The notes under the pieces: generated by a model
What the model saw: the letters and a program-made list of their open reading frames with translations, nothing else
Told to the model about the DNA's origin: nothing
Databases searched by the model: none
Part shown: positions 1-5,719 of the stretch, piece after piece
How the letters are laid out: every line of letters begins with the position of its first letter
Numbering within the stretch: the stretch's first letter is position 1
Translations under genes and position numbers: made by a program
DNA from: Desulfobacterales bacterium
Lineage (GTDB): Bacteria; Desulfobacterota; Desulfobacteria; Desulfobacterales; JAFDCJ01
Assembly: GCA_020345785.1 (NCBI GenBank)
Contig: CP070771.1
Location: forward strand, 1,186,168-1,193,328
DNA length: 7,161 nucleotides
Direction of reading: 5' to 3'

Positions 1-50
1 ATCGGGGCTACCATCTTTCCTCTTTTCCTGCCCGCTGGTTATAATTCCAC
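1..50 (+). repeat. Left copy of 50-bp terminal near-repeat
   Basis: Bases 1-50 match bases 7112-7161 at 48 of 50 positions, in the same orientation and reading frame. Mismatches are at window positions 36 and 39 (T here, C at 7147 and 7150). Both are third codon positions in Ala and Gly codons, so the encoded peptide is unchanged. The match reaches the very edge on both sides, so the true repeat length is unknown and may be the whole M19 gene. Confidence 0.95.
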
Positions 51-360
51 GGTCAAAGATTTTGTGGAGGTCATCGATTACTTGGTTAAGATGGTGGGAA
101 TCGATCATGTGGCGATCGGTACGGACTTCACGGAGCACCAACCGCGCGCGTTCTTTGATTGGATACTCACCGGCAAAAGCAAGAAGGGCCCTGCCCTTGA
201 GGTGCCATATCCGATCAAAAACCCGCAGGGTATCCAATGCGCTGCTGATTTCCCTAACCTAACAGCAGCACTAGTGCGCCAAGGATATGCTGAATCGGAC
301 ATCAAGAAAATCATGGGAGAGAACATCCTGCGCCTTTTCAAAGAGGTCTGGGTTGAATGA
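1..360 (+). CDS. M19-type membrane dipeptidase homologue, C-terminal part (5' truncated by window edge)
   Basis: The reading frame is open from base 1, so the gene begins outside the window; the GTG at 64 is internal. The 119 residues seen are the C-terminal third of a peptidase M19 (renal dipeptidase, COG2355) TIM-barrel protein. Supporting motifs are the strand and loop HVAIGTDF (fragment residues 36-43), matching the family's GxGxDF motif whose Asp (D288 in human DPEP1) lies in the active site, and the C-terminal IKKIMGENILRLF helix, matching the usual final NxLRxF motif. The segment between them (EHQPRAFFDW...) differs from classical dipeptidases, so this is a divergent subfamily. Its first 50 bases are nearly identical to the last 50 bases of the window, in the same frame. 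The V4R gene follows after 58 bp in the same direction, so the two are probably co-transcribed. Family is secure; enzymatic activity is doubtful (see the N-terminal copy at 6482-7161). Confidence 0.88.
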   Translation: MGATIFPLFLPAGYNSTVKDFVEVIDYLVKMVGIDHVAIGTDFTEHQPRAFFDWILTGKSKKGPALEVPYPIKNPQGIQCAADFPNLTAALVRQGYAESDIKKIMGENILRLFKEVWVE

Positions 361-418
361 GTGCAGTTTACATTAGCCGCTTTGAGGCTTTTTCCGGTTT
401 ATCCGGGTTGGGAGGCAT

Positions 419-952
419 ATGGAAACATTTGAAAATCTAAAAAACCGCTTGGCTCTGACCGAGCAGGATCGATTGATGCTGGAAACCGTCCCGATGCTAT
501 TGATGCCCAGATGGTTTTTTGTGGCGATCAAAAAGCAGATCGAATCGCTGGCGGGAAAAGAGATAGCCAGAAAAGTTTACTATGAAGCCGGCTATGAAGG
601 CGCCGCCAAGTGGGCTCAGACCCAGATGAAAGAAGCGGGTTTGTCCGGGCGGGCAGTCATGGAGCAGTATCTGGCAAGCGCCTCGGTGCGCGGCTGGGGA
701 CGTTTTGAGATACTGGATTTCGACCAGGAACGGGGCTACGGAAGATTTCGTATCCACCACTCGGCTGTCGCCGAAGAGACGGGGACGGCGAAAGAGGTGG
801 TCTGCGACCATCTACCCGGGTCGCTGGCAGGTGCTTTCCAAACGATCTTGGATCACGCCCGTGTGAGACGGCAGGTCAAGGGACGCGAACTGAAATGCAT
901 TTCCAATGAGGATCGCTTTTGCGAGTTTGTAGTGGAGTCCAAGGAGGAATGA
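419..952 (+). CDS. V4R (4-vinyl reductase) domain protein, DUF5943-like
   Basis: This 177-residue soluble protein has no signal peptide or membrane segment. The C-terminal half (about residues 85-175) resembles the V4R domain, a small-molecule-binding fold found in bacteriochlorophyll vinyl reductase subunits and in the N-terminal sensor region of XylR/DmpR-type regulators. The visible signature is Cys129, Pro133-Gly134 and Gly138 in the 'CDHLPGSLAG' stretch, followed by Cys160 and Cys168 in a CxxxxxxxC-F arrangement, a likely metal or ligand site. The N-terminal 80 residues are helical and carry no recognised catalytic motif; no DNA-binding domain is present. The ATG at 419 follows GGAGG (411-415) with only 3 bases between, a short spacing, but the protein aligns sensibly from there. 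It lies 58 bp downstream of the M19-type gene; I recall a similar gene pair (PA5396-PA5397) next to dgcAB in Pseudomonas aeruginosa. A ligand-sensing or accessory role in small-molecule catabolism is inferred, not shown. Confidence 0.75.
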   Translation: METFENLKNRLALTEQDRLMLETVPMLLMPRWFFVAIKKQIESLAGKEIARKVYYEAGYEGAAKWAQTQMKEAGLSGRAVMEQYLASASVRGWGRFEILDFDQERGYGRFRIHHSAVAEETGTAKEVVCDHLPGSLAGAFQTILDHARVRRQVKGRELKCISNEDRFCEFVVESKEE

Positions 953-1016
953 CCCGGTCGACGGGCGGATGATATAACATCATAATGGTGATCCTGTTCC
1001 GCTGTACAATTCCGAA

Positions 1017-1061
1017 GAGCACGCGATGACCCCTTAGATGGTTACCAAGTAAATCGTGCTC
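1017..1061. repeat. Imperfect inverted repeat downstream of the V4R gene
   Basis: GAGCACGCGAT (1017-1027) pairs with ATCGTGCTC (1053-1061) if one C bulges out, leaving a loop of about 25 bases. There is no T run after it, so it is not a typical intrinsic terminator. It could be a transcript-stabilising 3' hairpin, a protein site, or chance. Confidence 0.4.
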
Positions 1062-1089
1062 GATCTTGCATATAAAGGTAAGTAGAAAG

Positions 1090-1328
1090 AGGGACGGTGT
1101 TGCTTTTGTGCTTTTCTAGAATTCTGTTTGAGTTTCTGATATCACCCGGCCCAGCCGCTCAAGAAAGCTATCCCGATCTGCGGTATCACGAAATATCCTG
1201 GTTTTTTCAATCCCCCGGCAGATGATATGGTGCAGGGCCCCAGGGGCATCTATACGAGATTTGCGTGGCATATAAAAATCATATCACAGGCTGAAAATTA
1301 AGTAACGCAAAAAAACAACCCCGTCCCT
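1090..1328 (-). mobile_element. Internally deleted REP-associated tyrosine transposase (RAYT) element, MITE-like
   Basis: The ends are an imperfect 18-bp terminal inverted repeat: AGGGACGGTGTTGCTTTT at 1090-1107, and its inverse at 1311-1328, reading AGGGACGGGGTTGTTTTT on the minus strand (16 of 18 match). Between them, on the minus strand, is the 5' end of a Y1-type (IS200-like, HUH) transposase gene that stops after 51 codons. The element spans only about 239 bp, whereas an intact RAYT unit needs roughly 0.6-1 kb, so it has lost its centre and could only be moved in trans. An 8-bp tandem repeat (CGTCCCTA, 1322-1329 and 1330-1337) doubles the right tip. Exact outer boundaries are inferred from the repeat only, since this family leaves no target duplication to mark them. 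Confidence 0.78.
1116..1271 (-). pseudogene. RAYT/Y1_Tnp transposase, N-terminal remnant (51 codons)
   Basis: Reading the minus strand from the ATG at 1271-1269 gives a protein starting MPRKSRIDAPGALHHIICRG and continuing through an IEKTRIF...RDSFLERLG stretch. This is the characteristic opening of REP-associated tyrosine transposases (Y1_Tnp, PF01797): the first strand with 'HHII.RG', then 'IF.d..DR..FL.RL'. The frame runs to ISETQTEF and then meets TAG at 1118-1116. Intact relatives continue at that point into a 'yalMpNHfHLL' strand carrying the HUH metal-binding motif, and later into a helix carrying the catalytic Tyr; both are absent here. The coding sequence preserved up to the break shows no frameshift, which suggests one clean internal deletion rather than slow decay. 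It cannot be a functional transposase. Confidence 0.82.
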
Positions 1329-1370
1329 ACGTCCCTAAATTTCCATGGTTTTTCAATTTCATCGTAAAAA

Positions 1371-1412
1371 ATTAACCTTGACAACAAAACCCGCTTTGAT
1401 TATTCGGTTAAT
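1371..1412. repeat. Perfect 7-bp inverted repeat flanking the candidate promoter
   Basis: ATTAACC (1371-1377) and GGTTAAT (1406-1412) are exact inverse copies that bracket the -35 and -10 hexamers, with 28 bases between the arms. Centre-to-centre distance is 35 bp, a little over three helical turns, so a dimeric regulator could contact both arms on one DNA face. This is a candidate operator only; short A/T-rich repeats can arise by chance. Confidence 0.35.
1378..1406 (+). promoter_or_regulatory. Candidate sigma-70-type promoter upstream of the transporter operon
   Basis: A perfect -35 hexamer TTGACA (1378-1383) is followed after 17 bases by TATTCG (1401-1406), a weak -10 match (3 of 6). Transcription would begin near 1413 and give an untranslated leader of about 400 bases before the binding-protein ATG at 1816. 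The perfect -35 with a poor -10 would fit an activator-dependent promoter. A second promoter nearer to 1816 cannot be excluded. Confidence 0.35.
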
Positions 1413-1563
1413 ATGGTTTGCGTTGGAGGGCGCTTCAATTTGTTGGACTGTCTTCTCCCGTCGACTTGTGGGGTCCTAGCTGAAAGCGAAGCCCAAAGAG
1501 CTAAGTCGGAAGCTGAAACCGACACACAATTAACCATTTTCGATTTATCCACTTTGAAAAAGC

Positions 1564-1591
1564 AACTTCTTATCTTTAACTTCTTATCTTT
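1564..1591. repeat. Exact 14-bp tandem direct repeat
   Basis: AACTTCTTATCTTT occurs twice back to back (1564-1577 and 1578-1591), and the second copy runs on into an 8-T tract (1589-1596). No GC-rich stem precedes the T tract, so it is not an intrinsic terminator. It most likely arose by replication slippage. Confidence 0.85.
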
Positions 1592-1643
1592 TTTTTACCA
1601 TTTACAGTGTAAGGACAAAAAAGGCTTTTCAGGCCAACGTGGT

Positions 1644-1669
1644 GGAAACTTGAAAGTTTACGAGTTTCC
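1644..1669 (+). other. Small hairpin with two exclusive pairings in the leader
   Basis: GGAAACT (1644-1650) can pair with AGTTTCC (1663-1669) to form a 7-bp stem. The same AAACT (1646-1650) can instead pair with AGTTT (1655-1659). Weaker stems follow at 1673-1677/1693-1697 (CCTGG/CCAGG) and 1724-1729/1741-1746 (AGATTT/AAATCT). The pairings are directly visible. Any regulatory role in the mRNA leader is speculative, and no known riboswitch core is recognised. Confidence 0.3.
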
Positions 1670-1804
1670 TTACCTGGATGCAAATCCACCTGCCAGGATT
1701 CTGTACGTCGGGAAGGTGAGAGCAGATTTCCAGGATTTGTAAATCTAAGGCAACAGTTGTCCGGGTGAATCTGCGAATATCTGCATCCTATTTCACTTAA
1801 AAAA

Positions 1805-1810
1805 AGGAGG
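1805..1810 (+). promoter_or_regulatory. Strong ribosome binding site of the binding-protein gene
   Basis: AGGAGG at 1805-1810 lies 5 bases before the ATG at 1816. It is among the best Shine-Dalgarno matches in the window, in keeping with the high expression needed for a periplasmic binding protein. Confidence 0.85.
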
Positions 1811-1815
1811 TAACC

Positions 1816-2964
1816 ATGTTCGGGGCAGACAGAGGAAAAACTTGGAATAAACTTGTCGCAATCTTCATGGGCTTGTGCATCCTTGGGCTTTTGCTCCCGT
1901 CTATCTGCGTTGGGCAATCAAGGACCCTGAAAATCGGCGTAATCGGGCCATTGACCGGGGGCTTTACCGCCGGTGGTTGGAGCCAGTTGAACGGAGCAAA
2001 GCTGAGAGCCAAGGAAATCAACGAAATGGGAGGGGACATTAAGATCGAGATCCTGCCTGAGGATGACCTCAGCGTGTGCAGCCAATCCATCAATGCCGCC
2101 AACAAGTTGATCAGTAAAGATGTGATTGCCATCCTCGGTCCGATCAACAGCCCCTGCACGCTGGTTACCGTTCCGGTGACAGCAAAGGCCGAAGTTCCCC
2201 AGTTCACTGTCAGTATTGGAACGGCTATCACCCGCCAGGGTTCAAAGTGGATTTTTCGAGTGGCGCTGGCAGCTGATGGACAAACGAGGGAGTTGGCCAA
2301 TTACGTAGTGAAGGAAAAGGGATTCACCAAATTCGCCGTCATGAATACCAATGACGAATATGGCCAAAGTGCAGCTGACGGGTTTGTCGCGGCCCTGGCA
2401 GAACTAGGGGTCAAGCCGGTCATTGTTGAAACGTGGACGAGGGATGACAAGGACTACACCGGGCAGTTAACCCGGATTAAAACTACCGACGCGGAGGCGC
2501 TCTTTCTCACCGGGAGTTTTACCGATTCGGCTCTGATTGCAAAACAAACCAGGCAGTTGGGTCTAAATGTGACGCTTCTGGGAGACACGGGCAACGCTAC
2601 CCCTAAGTACACCGAGCTGGGAGGTGATGCCGTTGAGGGAACGATCCTGGTGGAGCCGTTTACACCCGCTGACCCGGCGCCCGCGATTCAAGAGTTCGTT
2701 AAGAAGTTCCGGGCCGAGTATGATAAGGATCCGGATAGCTGGTCGGCTGAGTTCTATGACGCGGTCGGTATCATTTATGAGGCGGCCAAAAAGATTCCCG
2801 ATCTGGATCGGGCAAAACTCAGAGACTATGCCGCTTCTCTGACAAAGGATAATCCCTATAAAGGAATTATGGGCGAAATTTACTTCGATGAAAAGGGTGA
2901 TCCCAAGTACAGTCTTTACAAGGTTCTCATTAAAGACGGCCAAAAGGTCATTCTAACGCGCTAG
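1816..2964 (+). CDS. HAAT-family ABC transporter substrate-binding protein (LivK/LivJ-like)
   Basis: This 382-residue periplasmic protein captures the substrate and delivers it to the LivHM permease. Residues 1-33 form a Sec signal peptide: charged start (DRGK), hydrophobic core (LVAIFMGLCILGLLLP), likely cleavage near CVG/QS; no good lipobox is seen. The mature part is a two-lobed type I periplasmic binding fold (Peripla_BP_6). It opens with LKIGVIGPLTGG (38-49), has the family's GAKLRAKEINEMGG helix (60-73), an ILGPINSPC loop (106-114), and the second-lobe strand FAVMNTNDEYGQ (173-184). Cys88 and Cys114 are spaced almost like the disulfide pair Cys53-Cys78 of E. coli LivJ. Length is typical of the family. 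Despite the name, relatives bind many ligands (branched amino acids, amides, urea, aromatic acids, betaines), so the substrate is unknown. The next gene starts 48 bp downstream. Family call is firm. Confidence 0.93.
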   Translation: MFGADRGKTWNKLVAIFMGLCILGLLLPSICVGQSRTLKIGVIGPLTGGFTAGGWSQLNGAKLRAKEINEMGGDIKIEILPEDDLSVCSQSINAANKLISKDVIAILGPINSPCTLVTVPVTAKAEVPQFTVSIGTAITRQGSKWIFRVALAADGQTRELANYVVKEKGFTKFAVMNTNDEYGQSAADGFVAALAELGVKPVIVETWTRDDKDYTGQLTRIKTTDAEALFLTGSFTDSALIAKQTRQLGLNVTLLGDTGNATPKYTELGGDAVEGTILVEPFTPADPAPAIQEFVKKFRAEYDKDPDSWSAEFYDAVGIIYEAAKKIPDLDRAKLRDYAASLTKDNPYKGIMGEIYFDEKGDPKYSLYKVLIKDGQKVILTR

Positions 2965-3012
2965 CCCGTGTAACCATGGGGTTTATGAACCACTGCGGGG
3001 AAGGCCGAACCG

Positions 3013-4944
3013 GTGGATGCGAGCCTGATTTTACAGCAGATAGTTGGGGGATTGACGATCGGGGCCGTCTATAGTCTGATCGCCCTCGGTTTCACCATGA
3101 TGCTTCGCGCCTCAGAGTTGATCAATTTTGCCCAGGGCGAAATGGTCATGCTAGGGGCCTTCTTCGGGTGGACCCTCTATGCCCTTTTTCCAGGCGATCT
3201 GCCGTTCTGGTTGATCTTCCTGATTGGGACGGCATTGACCGGTCTGTTTGGCATCCTGGTGGAATGGCTCGCCTTCCGACCCCTGACGAAAAGACATTCA
3301 CCCCTGCTGAATCTCATCATTGCGACCCTTGGCCTCTTCTATATCCTAAGGAGTCTGGCGATCATAATATGGGGGGCAGATCCGCTGACCTATCCGGCGG
3401 TGGTCTCCCAAGAGCCGATTTCGGCGGGCGGGCTGGTGATCCAACCGCTGAACCTATGGATCCTCGGTTTGGGTATTTTGGCCATGGCGGGTCTCCAGAC
3501 CTTCTTTAAAGGGACCTTAACGGGAATCTCATGGAGAGCCGCTTCACTCGACCAGGAAGCGGCTGCCGCCATGGGGGTGAGCACCAAAAAGACGATCGCC
3601 TTGACCTGGGGAATCAGTTCCGCCTTGGGGGGAGCGGCCGGAGTCCTGGTTGCGCCGCTTTATTTCTGTACCTATGACATGGGCTGGATCGCAATCAAGG
3701 CCTTTGCCGCAGCTGCCATGGGCGGATTCGGAATTATTGGCTCGATTGCCGGAGGACTGTTTCTAGGGGTGATAGAGACGCTCGCGGCCGGACTCATATC
3801 CTCCGGATATAAAGATGCGATCTCTTATGGCATTACGGTCGGGATTCTGGTGTTTTTTTTCAGGAGTGCGGTTCCGAGGGGCAGAAGCTCCGGCGAACGG
3901 GTCCGCACCGGCACCATGGGGCTGATTCTGCCCTCACATGAAAAGCGGTTTTCCAAAGAAAGAACTGCGGCGATCGTCGCACTCTTGATATTATGGCTAT
4001 TCCTGCCGGCCGTTGTGGCGGATGCATACACCCTCCGGATCCTAAACCTTGCCATGATCAACAGTATTGCTGCCATGGGACTTCAGGTGATTATCGGTTA
4101 CACCGGTCAACTCTCTCTGGCCCAGGCAGCATTTTATGGCATTGGCGCCTATGCTTCGGCCCTGCTGACTTTGCGGGTGGGTCTGCCCTTCTGGCTGGCA
4201 TTTGTTCTTGCCCCTGTCATAACAGGCTTTGGGGGGTGGTTGGTGGCCCCAGTTCTGCGGCTCAGCGGCCACTATCTGGCTATCGGCACCCTCGCGCTGG
4301 GACAGATTATCATGATCCTGATGATCAATCTCAAGGGCATTACGAATGGGGCTTACGGGATCAGCGGGATCATGTCTCCCAGGATAGGACCGTGGGAGTT
4401 GGACCAGGACATCACCTTCTACTACCTGGCGACGGGCGTAACCGTTCTGGTTTATGTGGTTATTTTTCGGATGACGGACTCCCGCTTCGGAAGGGCATTG
4501 ATGGCCATTCGGGACAACGAGTTGGCAGCTCTGGGGGCAGGGATCCACACCTTTAAGTACAAGGAGAAGGCCTTTGTGTTGGGAACGGGTTGCGCCGGTG
4601 TTGCCGGGGCCCTTTACGCCCACTTTATGAATTTTATCGATCCCAATGCATTCACCATTCATCAGTCGATCGATATGCTGATAATGGTGGTGATTGGTGG
4701 CCTGGGAAGTATTCCCGGGGCCGTCCTTGGTGGATTTTTAGTGACCCTGGCCCCGGAGTATCTCCGATTCCTGGTGGAGTACCGGATGATCGCCTACGGA
4801 TTGATTCTGGTTGTCTTTATCCGATTTCTTCCTAAGGGTCTATCGGGGTTGGCTAAAAATTCATTTGACTATACGCTGCTCTGGCTGAACAGAAGGCTGG
4901 AAACAACTTCAAATCCGAAAAGCGATACCCATGAGTCTGCTTAA
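3013..4944 (+). CDS. livHM: Fused LivH-LivM permease of a branched-chain-amino-acid-type ABC importer
   Basis: One 643-residue frame contains both membrane subunits usually made separately. Residues 1 to about 301 are LivH: the motif GAVYSLIALGFTMMLRASELINFAQGE (17-43), followed by repeated hydrophobic segments and the ATPase-contacting loop RAASLDQEAAAAMGV (175-189). Residues about 302-643 are LivM: GLQVIIGYTGQLSLAQAAFYGIGAY (356-380), the loop RALMAIRDNELAALGAG (494-510) and GGLGSIPGAVLGG (562-574). Each half is a complete BPD_transp_2 domain of normal length. Met302 sits where a free LivM would begin but has no Shine-Dalgarno sequence before it, so a true fusion is likely. The start is GTG at 3013, preceded by GGGGAAGG (2997-3004), 8 bases upstream. 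Both halves should span the inner membrane and form the translocation path. The end overlaps the livG start by 14 bases, implying translational coupling. An 8-T tract lies near the domain junction (3853-3860). Confidence 0.92.
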   Translation: MDASLILQQIVGGLTIGAVYSLIALGFTMMLRASELINFAQGEMVMLGAFFGWTLYALFPGDLPFWLIFLIGTALTGLFGILVEWLAFRPLTKRHSPLLNLIIATLGLFYILRSLAIIIWGADPLTYPAVVSQEPISAGGLVIQPLNLWILGLGILAMAGLQTFFKGTLTGISWRAASLDQEAAAAMGVSTKKTIALTWGISSALGGAAGVLVAPLYFCTYDMGWIAIKAFAAAAMGGFGIIGSIAGGLFLGVIETLAAGLISSGYKDAISYGITVGILVFFFRSAVPRGRSSGERVRTGTMGLILPSHEKRFSKERTAAIVALLILWLFLPAVVADAYTLRILNLAMINSIAAMGLQVIIGYTGQLSLAQAAFYGIGAYASALLTLRVGLPFWLAFVLAPVITGFGGWLVAPVLRLSGHYLAIGTLALGQIIMILMINLKGITNGAYGISGIMSPRIGPWELDQDITFYYLATGVTVLVYVVIFRMTDSRFGRALMAIRDNELAALGAGIHTFKYKEKAFVLGTGCAGVAGALYAHFMNFIDPNAFTIHQSIDMLIMVVIGGLGSIPGAVLGGFLVTLAPEYLRFLVEYRMIAYGLILVVFIRFLPKGLSGLAKNSFDYTLLWLNRRLETTSNPKSDTHESA

Positions 4945-5719
4945 AGCGGAAAACATAAGCCTTGATTTCGGCGGCCTACGGGCCTTGAATGGTGTGGACC
5001 TCACGATTCAAGAAGGCGAGATTCTCGGCTTAATCGGACCGAATGGATCAGGCAAAACCACCCTGGTTAACGTAATTATGGGTATTTATCGGCCCAATTC
5101 GGGGACCATCCGTTTTATGGACCGAGAGATTACAAGGTTTAAAGCGCATGAGAGGGTTGAAACCGGTATCGCCCGGACTTTTCAAGATATTCAGCTTTTT
5201 TATGACCTAACGGTTTTGGAAAACGTCATGGTTGGCAACCATTGTCGCCGAGAAGGCGGTATTGTGGCCGCGGTCATAAGATCAAAGGGATTCCGGCGCG
5301 AAGAAACCGAGACTCGCCAGAGTGCCCTCCGATGTCTGGAAGCGGTGGGCCTCCAAGGGTTTGCCGGCCGCCTGGCTGCCGACCTATCCTTTGGCCAGCA
5401 GCGCATGGTCGAACTTGCCAGATCTCTGGCATCCCAGCCGAAACTACTGCTTCTGGATGAACCCGCTGCCGGACTTAGCTTGAATCGGGCGGACTTTCTG
5501 GTGAAACTGTTGCGCAAACTCAGAGATGATAACGGTATTACCATTGTCCTGGTGGAACACGTCATCAAACTGGTGATGGGAATTTCGGACCGGATTGCGG
5601 TGCTGGATCAAGGAGAGAAAATCGCAGAAGCCACACCACAGATGGTGAAGCAGGATCCCATGGTGATTGAGGCCTATCTGGGCAAAGGAACGTTCCATGC
5701 TCAGGATCTCCAACATTAA
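4931..5719 (+). CDS. livG: Branched-chain-amino-acid-type ABC transporter ATPase LivG
   Basis: This 262-residue cytoplasmic ATPase powers the importer as one half of a LivG-LivF heterodimer. Visible motifs in order: Walker A GPNGSGKT (36-43), Q-loop Gln85 within the LivG hallmark GIARTFQDIQLF (79-90), ABC signature LSFGQQ (152-157), Walker B LLLLDEP (172-178) with catalytic Glu177, and switch His210 in VLVEH. The insertion between the Q-loop and the signature (NHCRREGGIVAAVIRSKGF...) and the C-terminal AYLGKG are typical of LivG rather than LivF. All catalytic residues are present, so it should hydrolyse ATP. The ATG at 4931 lies inside the end of the permease gene (stop 4942-4944) with only a poor Shine-Dalgarno match, so it probably depends on translational coupling. 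Length is normal for the family. Confidence 0.95.
   Translation: MSLLKAENISLDFGGLRALNGVDLTIQEGEILGLIGPNGSGKTTLVNVIMGIYRPNSGTIRFMDREITRFKAHERVETGIARTFQDIQLFYDLTVLENVMVGNHCRREGGIVAAVIRSKGFRREETETRQSALRCLEAVGLQGFAGRLAADLSFGQQRMVELARSLASQPKLLLLDEPAAGLSLNRADFLVKLLRKLRDDNGITIVLVEHVIKLVMGISDRIAVLDQGEKIAEATPQMVKQDPMVIEAYLGKGTFHAQDLQH
5685..5690 (+). promoter_or_regulatory. Ribosome binding site that decides the livF start
   Basis: AAGGAA at 5685-5690 lies 6 bases before the ATG at 5697, inside the end of livG. It favours ATG 5697 over the in-frame TTG at 5667, which would add ten residues not expected for LivF. Confidence 0.7.

Larger units (their letters stand above)
953..1815. other. 863-bp intergenic region without an intact gene
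   Basis: The gap separates the M19/V4R pair from the transporter operon. It holds an inverted repeat just after the V4R gene (1017-1061), a degenerate RAYT-derived element (1090-1328), a candidate promoter inside an inverted repeat (1371-1412), a 14-bp tandem duplication (1564-1591), small hairpins (1644-1746) and the ribosome binding site of the binding-protein gene. Base composition from about 1330 to 1640 is clearly richer in A and T than in the flanking genes. The open frame at 1413-1742 has no ribosome binding site and no recognisable protein features, so I treat the stretch as non-coding. No GC-rich hairpin followed by a T run convincingly ends the V4R transcript. Confidence 0.75.

Noticed and set aside
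64..360. Treating GTG 64 as the real start of the first gene
   Set aside because: The frame is open to base 1 and the upstream codons match the other M19 copy exactly at the protein level, so the gene is cut by the edge.
1581..1600. Intrinsic terminator at the 8-T run (1589-1596)
   Set aside because: No GC-rich stem precedes the T run; the upstream sequence is an AT-rich tandem repeat.
1413..1742. 109-codon + strand open frame in the intergenic region
   Set aside because: It has no Shine-Dalgarno sequence, starts within the promoter-flanking repeat, includes the 14-bp tandem repeat and T tract, and has no domain-like or periodic protein character.
953..1815. CRISPR array, tRNA or other structured RNA gene in the gap
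   Set aside because: No regularly spaced repeats, no tRNA cloverleaf or T-loop consensus, and no recognisable ncRNA core on either strand.
1900..1920. Lipoprotein signal (lipobox) in the binding protein at Cys31
   Set aside because: The residues before the Cys are Pro-Ser-Ile, which does not fit the usual [LVI][ASTVI][GAS]C pattern; ordinary signal peptidase I cleavage is more likely.
1797..2300. 167-codon minus-strand open frame over the binding-protein gene
   Set aside because: It is antisense to a clear signal peptide and periplasmic-binding fold; a shadow of the real gene.
4042..4662. 206-codon minus-strand open frame inside the permease gene
   Set aside because: It lies fully antisense to the well-supported LivM domain, and its translation has low-complexity composition rich in Gln, His and Pro and no family motif.
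5667..5696. Ten-residue N-terminal extension of LivF from TTG 5667
   Set aside because: The ATG at 5697 has a properly spaced AAGGAA, and the family begins with the MLxIxNI-type first strand found there.
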